A DNA stretch of 64,000 bases from Staphylotrichum longicolle (lineage: Eukaryota; Ascomycota; Sordariomycetes; Sordariales; Chaetomiaceae). The notes below the pieces were generated by a model. The model was not told where the DNA came from, ran no database searches, and worked only from the letters and a program-made list of their open reading frames with translations. Both the position numbers and the translations under genes were made by a program. Below are positions 59,313 through 64,000 of this stretch, one piece after another (within the stretch, counting starts at the first letter, position 1; every line of letters begins with the position of its first letter). The stretch is from the NCBI GenBank assembly GCA_019096155.1, contig JAHCVI010000006.1, positions 1,488,001-1,552,000 of the forward strand, written 5' to 3'.

Positions 59313-60056
59313 ATGCAGTTCTCCAACATCGCCCTCCTCCTGGCGACGGCTATCTCGTCCGTCGCCGCCTACCCCATCAAAGCCGACAGTGTCAACTGCC
59401 GCTCCGGCCCGGGCACCAGCTACAAGGTCGTCAAGACCTACGCCAAGGGCGTCGACGTCAAGCTCTCTTGCCAGGTTCGCGGCGAGTCCATCAACGGCGA
59501 CACGCTCTGGGACAAGACCACCGACGGCTGCTACGTGGCAGACTACTTCGTCAAGACGGGTAGCAGCAACTTCGTGGTCGGAGAATGCGGCGCCTCCACG
59601 GGCGGCACGTCGGCCTACCAGGGCACGATCAAGCGCTCCGAGATCATTTCGCGCGGCCAGAACTGGATCTCGAAGCACGTGCCCTACTCGATGGATAAGA
59701 CCTACCCGGACCCCCAGGGCCGCAACTACCGCACCGACTGCTCGGGCTTCGTTTCGATGGCGCTGCACGCCGCGTCCCCGGGCTACAGCACGGTCAGCCT
59801 GCCCGAGATTGCCAAGGCCATCGAGTGGGCTGACCTCAAGCCCGGTGACTTTGTCGGGACCCTCGGCCCCGGCACGGGGGGCGCCGGTGGACACGTCACG
59901 CTGTTCCACTCGTGGGCCGACTCTGCGCACTCTGCTTACAACACCCTCGAGTGCCGCGGCACTGCCTACGGCTGTGTAGCCTACAAGCGCAACGTCGGCT
60001 GGAAAGATGGCGGCCGCACGGCCAAGCCGTACCGCTACATCCACGTCGTCGACTAA
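59313..60056 (+). CDS. secreted SH3b-NlpC/P60 peptidoglycan endopeptidase
   Basis: A 247-residue single-exon protein. A signal peptide (about residues 1-19) and an SH3b domain (about 20-93, DSVNCRSGPGTSY, WDKTTDGCYVADYFVKTG) precede an NlpC/P60-like papain-fold domain with catalytic Cys143 in TDCSGFVSMA and His194 in GGHVTLFHSW. The LKPGDFVG segment before the His is typical of the fold. Expected to cut peptide stems of peptidoglycan. The intronless structure differs from the two sister genes. Confidence 0.9.
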   Translation: MQFSNIALLLATAISSVAAYPIKADSVNCRSGPGTSYKVVKTYAKGVDVKLSCQVRGESINGDTLWDKTTDGCYVADYFVKTGSSNFVVGECGASTGGTSAYQGTIKRSEIISRGQNWISKHVPYSMDKTYPDPQGRNYRTDCSGFVSMALHAASPGYSTVSLPEIAKAIEWADLKPGDFVGTLGPGTGGAGGHVTLFHSWADSAHSAYNTLECRGTAYGCVAYKRNVGWKDGGRTAKPYRYIHVVD

Positions 60057-60599
60057 GCGGCTTTGGGTTTGAGGGACGAAGGGTTGGCTTTGTGAATAGG
60101 CCTGTGGCACTAAGTTTTCAACGAACATTCAGGCGGGGGCTTTGGGCTTAGGGGCAGGTTGGGTGCTGGATATCATCTTGTTTAGATCTTTTGCCAATGA
60201 CGAACCGCCTGTCTGACCGTTCCACTTTCAAAGGTTGTAGCGAGGATTTGCCGCCTCCCCAGTGAACAGGTCGGAACCTTGTGCTGCTGGCTCCGCGAGA
60301 CCATCAACTTGGTCTCGCTCCACCCTTGCCACAGATCAAGCACTTCATCTTCAAGGCCTCCGTAGGCTATTCCGAACAGCAATTGTAGTACCGTTCTAGC
60401 AGCGGGCTTCGGATATACGAGCTTAGTAGATCCTTTAGAAACCTAGGTGATTCGGTGGCGAGCTCGTTGTAAACTCAGCTCAGTGGCCGGGGGACGGTTT
60501 CCGCGTATAACGACTGTGGGTCATTGAATCGAGGGAGAAATCACAAAAAGTCGTAATTCCGACTGGGGGATCCCCATCTACAAAGCGCTCTCTCGGGCG
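60057..60599. other. intergenic
   Basis: Nothing recognised up to the start of the kinase relic. Confidence 0.55.
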
Positions 60600-60940
60600 G
60601 CGCCACTCGCTTCGCTGGCCGACTGCGTTGAAGGGCACGAGTTGTTGCGGCAGAACGCCGGCCTCTTTCACCGAGACATCTCGATCAGTAATATTAGAGT
60701 AAGCAAGGACAGCGGTGGACTTTTGATCGACTTGGATCTCACCGTCAAAGAGCAACGTGTTAGTGCCTCGAGGCCAAGGGGAAGACTGGGACAAGGGCAT
60801 TTATGGCCATTGGGGCCCTTCTAGGTGAGTAGCACTCGATCATGTACGATCTTGAGTCTTCCTTCTGGGTCTTGTTCTGGATATGCATTCACTGCGACGG
60901 CCCTGGCGAGGGCAAGGTCGTAGCGCTGACGACAGGGGCC
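60600..60940 (+). pseudogene. FunK1-type protein kinase fragment
   Basis: A remnant of the C-terminal lobe of a fungal FunK1 kinase. The catalytic loop LFHRDISISNI and the DFG-equivalent LLIDLDLTVKEQR are clear, followed after a frame break at about 60775 by a TRAFMAIGALL segment, an in-frame TAG at about 60826, and a DLESSFWVLFWICIHCDGPGEG block. No N-terminal lobe is present, and the frame break and stop rule out a working kinase. Confidence 0.75.
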
Positions 60941-61487
60941 CCTTTTGCGCTGTTTGGGCTCGAATGCAGGCTACAGTGATGAGAACGGAAAGGAGGGTTA
61001 CACCCCTGTTGAAGGATTGTCATTGGCCGCTTTGTTTTTGACTTGGCTCCTTCTCATCCTCCGCTTCCTAAAGTTTTGCCCATCTACCTTTCCTCCTCCT
61101 ACACCTACCCCATATGTTACCGAACCCCTCCAATCTGTTTTGATGGCCTTCGCTGCCTCGTACCCGAGGACGCTCTTTTTGCCACGAGCCCACAACGTAC
61201 TAGGATAGCCCTAGATTGCCCTACCATATCTTTGACCCCGTAAAGATCTCGCGCTGACGTAAAGAGTTTGCCTCCTTATATCCTTGTCTGTCCGAGTCAA
61301 GGAAGGGGACGGCGACGAACTTCGATTTTGACCTGCTAATTCTCTTTTAAACTTCAGGGTCCTCGAAACAGATGGGGCTATAAACTAGCTACCAAAACTC
61401 ATTACCCTAACCACTGCTCATCGTAATGAGCGTTGACAGGACATCACGAGGTTATTCACCCTATTGATCTTGCCAGTTGAACCTATA
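60941..61487. other. intergenic
   Basis: No gene recognised between the kinase relic and the membrane-protein gene. Confidence 0.55.
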
Positions 61488-63001
61488 ATGCTATTGTTAC
61501 GTCAATTCTCTACGACTCTGGCGTCGCCGTCAGCTTCGCCGTACTACTTAGACTCCGAGCCCGACAAGCCAGCGCCCCTCCTGAACCATCGTCCGACCCT
61601 ATTGGCACTGATGATTCCATTTATGGTGGTGTTTTTTCCTACTTTTGGCATGTGCTCGTACACAGCAGCCGAGTTAACTCACTCTGCAGGTGCTCTCCTG
61701 GATATGCTCCGTACTAAGGCTATACACTCGATTCATCATCCTCCACACACCAGGGTGGGATGACTTCTTCATTATCCTTACTATGGTGCGCAGGCCAAAC
61801 CAGCAGGATTCTGGTGACTCTTTTGTTTTTTGACTCTCCATGATAGTTGTCGACGGCAACAGGTTCCATTGTACTTTGCATATGTTCGTTAACTCTGTCA
61901 CTACGCTCACGACGGTTCTATACAGCTCACAAGTGCTTCCCTCTTTAGTAACGGACTTAGGCCTAGGGAGATCTCTGTACATAATGACTCTCGCCGAGAA
62001 AGAGGAATTCATGAGAGTACGTAACTGATAGGGGCTTCTTCCTCGCTAGTCGTTGTCGCTGCCCTAAGACCTTACCATGCTCTAGGTTCTCTACATCGGA
62101 AACGCTACCTACCCAGTCTCAGCTACCTTGATAAAGCTGGCATTGCTGTTCCAGTACCTTCGCGTATTCGGGACCGGGACTCGGACTAGGATCTTTTGCA
62201 AATGCATAATCGCCATCAGTACGGCGTGGGGCGCCATCTTCATGATTCTACGTTGGGTCCCGTGTTTCCCTGTTTATACCTACTGGGATTTCTCCCTTGA
62301 GGACGTTCGATGTTGGGGTTTTGGTTCTCGCGATCCGCTCCCGTTCATGCAGGTTTTCGTCGCCCAAGCCGTCAGCACCGCGGTTCTAGACTTTACTGTC
62401 TTCGCAATTCCTATCCAACTCTGCTTTAAGCCAGAGACGCAAAGGAAAACAAGACTGAGCCTGTTGGGTCTTTTTATCCTCGGCTTTCTGTACGTCACAT
62501 TCGGCAATTCATCCCTTCTCACGCTCCCGTCGCGTCGCACTCTGATGATATACAACGTTAGTAGCAGTATTAACAAACCTGATAACTAGGCCTATTTCGT
62601 GCGCAATCTTGCGTATGGCCTTCGTCATTCAGAACTTCACAGCCGACACATTCCGGTTCGACCCAAGCTGGTACGATGCCACGACGGCCGGCTTGGCCTG
62701 TCTCGAGGTTCATCTTGCCGCCGTCTGCGCGGCGCTCCCCGTGTTTTGGCCAGTCTTAACGACAAGGTGGGGTCAGATTTTTGTGACGACTGAAGTCATC
62801 GTCACTCGAGAGTCTGGTCAATTTCACCCCAAGATGAACACGGAGATTGAATTACATTCGACATCGTCTCATCGGAACCTAACGCTCGAGGTTCACCAGT
62901 CACAGGATCCGCAACCCTGGGAGCCGTATGTTGGAGACGAGACGACAGGCCTGGGGGAAAATGAAACGGTCGTTGAGGGGCCTTCAGTAGGGAAACGATG
63001 A
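61488..63001 (+). CDS. rhodopsin-domain fungal membrane protein (PTH11-like group)
   Basis: A multi-exon seven-helix-type protein with the fungal Rhodopsin_dom layout. Exons read as 61488-61625, 61690-61785, 61847 to about 61880, about 61953 to 62018, 62086 to about 62488 and about 62590-63001; the middle junctions are less certain. Diagnostic parts are a WICSVLRLYTRF helix, a HTPGWDDFF loop, TDLGLGRSLY, LIKLALLFQYLRVF and FTVFAIPIQLCFK. The C-terminal tail is hydrophilic. This family is expanded in plant-associated fungi and resembles receptors, but ligands are unknown. No stop interrupts the reconstructed parts. Confidence 0.68.
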
Positions 63002-63439
63002 GCCAAGGCGAGGGAGATCAGTGGGTTGCGCAGGCAATAGTTAGATCTAGCTTGGGGAAATAAATCCTTTCTCAATTCGGCTCGGATGCTCTTAGCAGCA
63101 CTTTGCGTTGGCAGTGCCTCATGCTGGACGAGCCTCGGCGCCAGGGCCGGAAGTCCTGACCGTTCTAGCCCTCGCTGCTTCCATGAGTTATCGCGGCAGT
63201 CTGCGCGTCGTTGAAGTTTGGAGGCGTGCAAGCAGAGGTAAATTCCACTATTCGTCGGCAGTCGAGTCTTGATCCTGCTCTGTCATCCCACTGTGATGTC
63301 TGGTTCAGGCGGTGCATCGCGCGGGCGCCGATCGCGCCGTCGAGACCCGCTTGCCGTTTCGCGATGTCTACGGCTCCCGTCGTTACTGGTCTTCCCACAT
63401 GAAGGACTTACCACGGATGCTGGATCGACCGAAAGCAGA
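63002..63439. other. intergenic
   Basis: No gene recognised; the WSC-like sequence begins near 63440. Confidence 0.5.
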
Positions 63440-64000
63440 GCCGCATTCTTCCGTACCAGGTTCCTGACAGCCAAACCAACAGCCCTGCGGTTTGCGCCAA
63501 TGCGTGTCTTGCTGCTGGCTACATTGTTTCCAGCACCGCGTACGCCGTTCAATGCTTCTGCGGCAACGCTGTCTACAATGGTGGTGTCAAGACTACTGGG
63601 TCGATTGCAGCACTGCTCGCCCTGCCGCCCTGGATCAAATGTGCGGCGCTAGTGACCGCCTGAGCATTGTTGCCAACGGCCCTCCTCAGATCCACGCTCC
63701 CCCGGCTCCTATCCAGACTATCGGTTTGTGGACCTACCAGGGCTGCGCTGTGGACAACATCGCCGACCAGTGCATTTTCTTCTAGTAGCTCTTCCCGGCG
63801 GCATGATCCCCGAGATAGCCTTGACCGCTACGCTGAGTACGGTTACGACGCGGGCGGTCTCGAGTATAGTGAGGAATGCTACTGCGGCGACCCGGCTAAT
63901 ATAGCCATCCACGGCTCTACCTTCTGCCCGAAAGTCGAGTCCAGCATTGTCAGCCCTGGCAACACGTCCGCCATCTGCGGTGGTCTCTCCCGCCTTACCA
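63440..64000 (+). pseudogene. WSC-domain protein, broken and cut by the window edge
   Basis: Two WSC-type Cys-rich modules can be read on the plus strand: AVCANACLAAGYIVSSTAY with QCFCGNA near 63490-63570, then WTYQGCAVDN near 63729 and LEYSEECYCGD near 63858-63890. They lie in different frames; frame breaks occur at about 63580-63610 and about 63775-63830, with two adjacent stop codons at 63784-63789. WSC domains bind carbohydrate or occur in wall-stress sensors. The sequence continues past the right edge, so the full gene cannot be judged. Confidence 0.6.

Noticed and set aside
59268..60128. 286-codon minus-strand ORF
   Set aside because: Antisense to the NlpC/P60 gene, which has a signal peptide and catalytic motifs.

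Overview
This window is from a filamentous ascomycete (Pezizomycotina, probably Sordariomycetes). Genes carry short GT-AG introns of about 50-90 bp. There is a HET-domain gene, a FunK1-type kinase remnant, a non-reducing polyketide synthase, and a Fot1/pogo-type transposon whose stop codons are all TAG, the signature of repeat-induced point mutation (RIP). No bacterial operon, rRNA, tRNA or CRISPR array was found.

Part 1, about 2-32 kb, is a secondary-metabolite gene cluster. It holds a heme-thiolate peroxidase, two P450s, an SAT-KS-AT-PT-ACP-ACP-TE polyketide synthase, a PRISE-like reductase with three single-base frame breaks, a multi-pass membrane protein, an EthD-domain protein, an EF1-gamma-type glutathione transferase, a Ver-1/tetrahydroxynaphthalene-reductase-type SDR, a NorA-type aldo-keto reductase, a Baeyer-Villiger-type flavin monooxygenase, a small protein with a CheD/CNF-like deamidase triad, and an NmrA-like protein. 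The families closely parallel the sterigmatocystin/aflatoxin/dothistromin set (stcA, C, F, S, T, U, V, W). No hexanoate fatty acid synthase, O-methyltransferase, pathway regulator or transporter is visible. A related aromatic polyketide (anthraquinone or xanthone type) is the best guess; the product is unknown.

Part 2, 32.5-47 kb, is mixed. It has the RIP-inactivated transposon with intact inverted repeats, a CorA-like membrane protein starting just beside it, a HET-domain protein, a second SDR, a very small repeated-motif ORF, a carotenoid-oxygenase-family gene with four frame breaks, and a SnoaL-like protein. The last ones could be outer members of the cluster.

Part 3, 47-64 kb, is gene-poor. 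It contains a 64-nt poly-T run, an apparent fusion of a fungal-specific region to a DUF89/ARMT1 phosphatase, degenerate repeats, and three secreted proteins that join the same N-terminal SH3b module to three different peptidoglycan-hydrolase domains (CHAP, GH24 lysozyme, NlpC/P60). This apparent antibacterial lysin locus is the most striking feature. A FunK1 kinase relic, a rhodopsin-domain membrane protein and a broken WSC-domain gene close the window.

Exon coordinates were worked out by hand from splice signals, reading-frame continuity and family expectations. Family assignments rest on recognised motifs, not on database searches.
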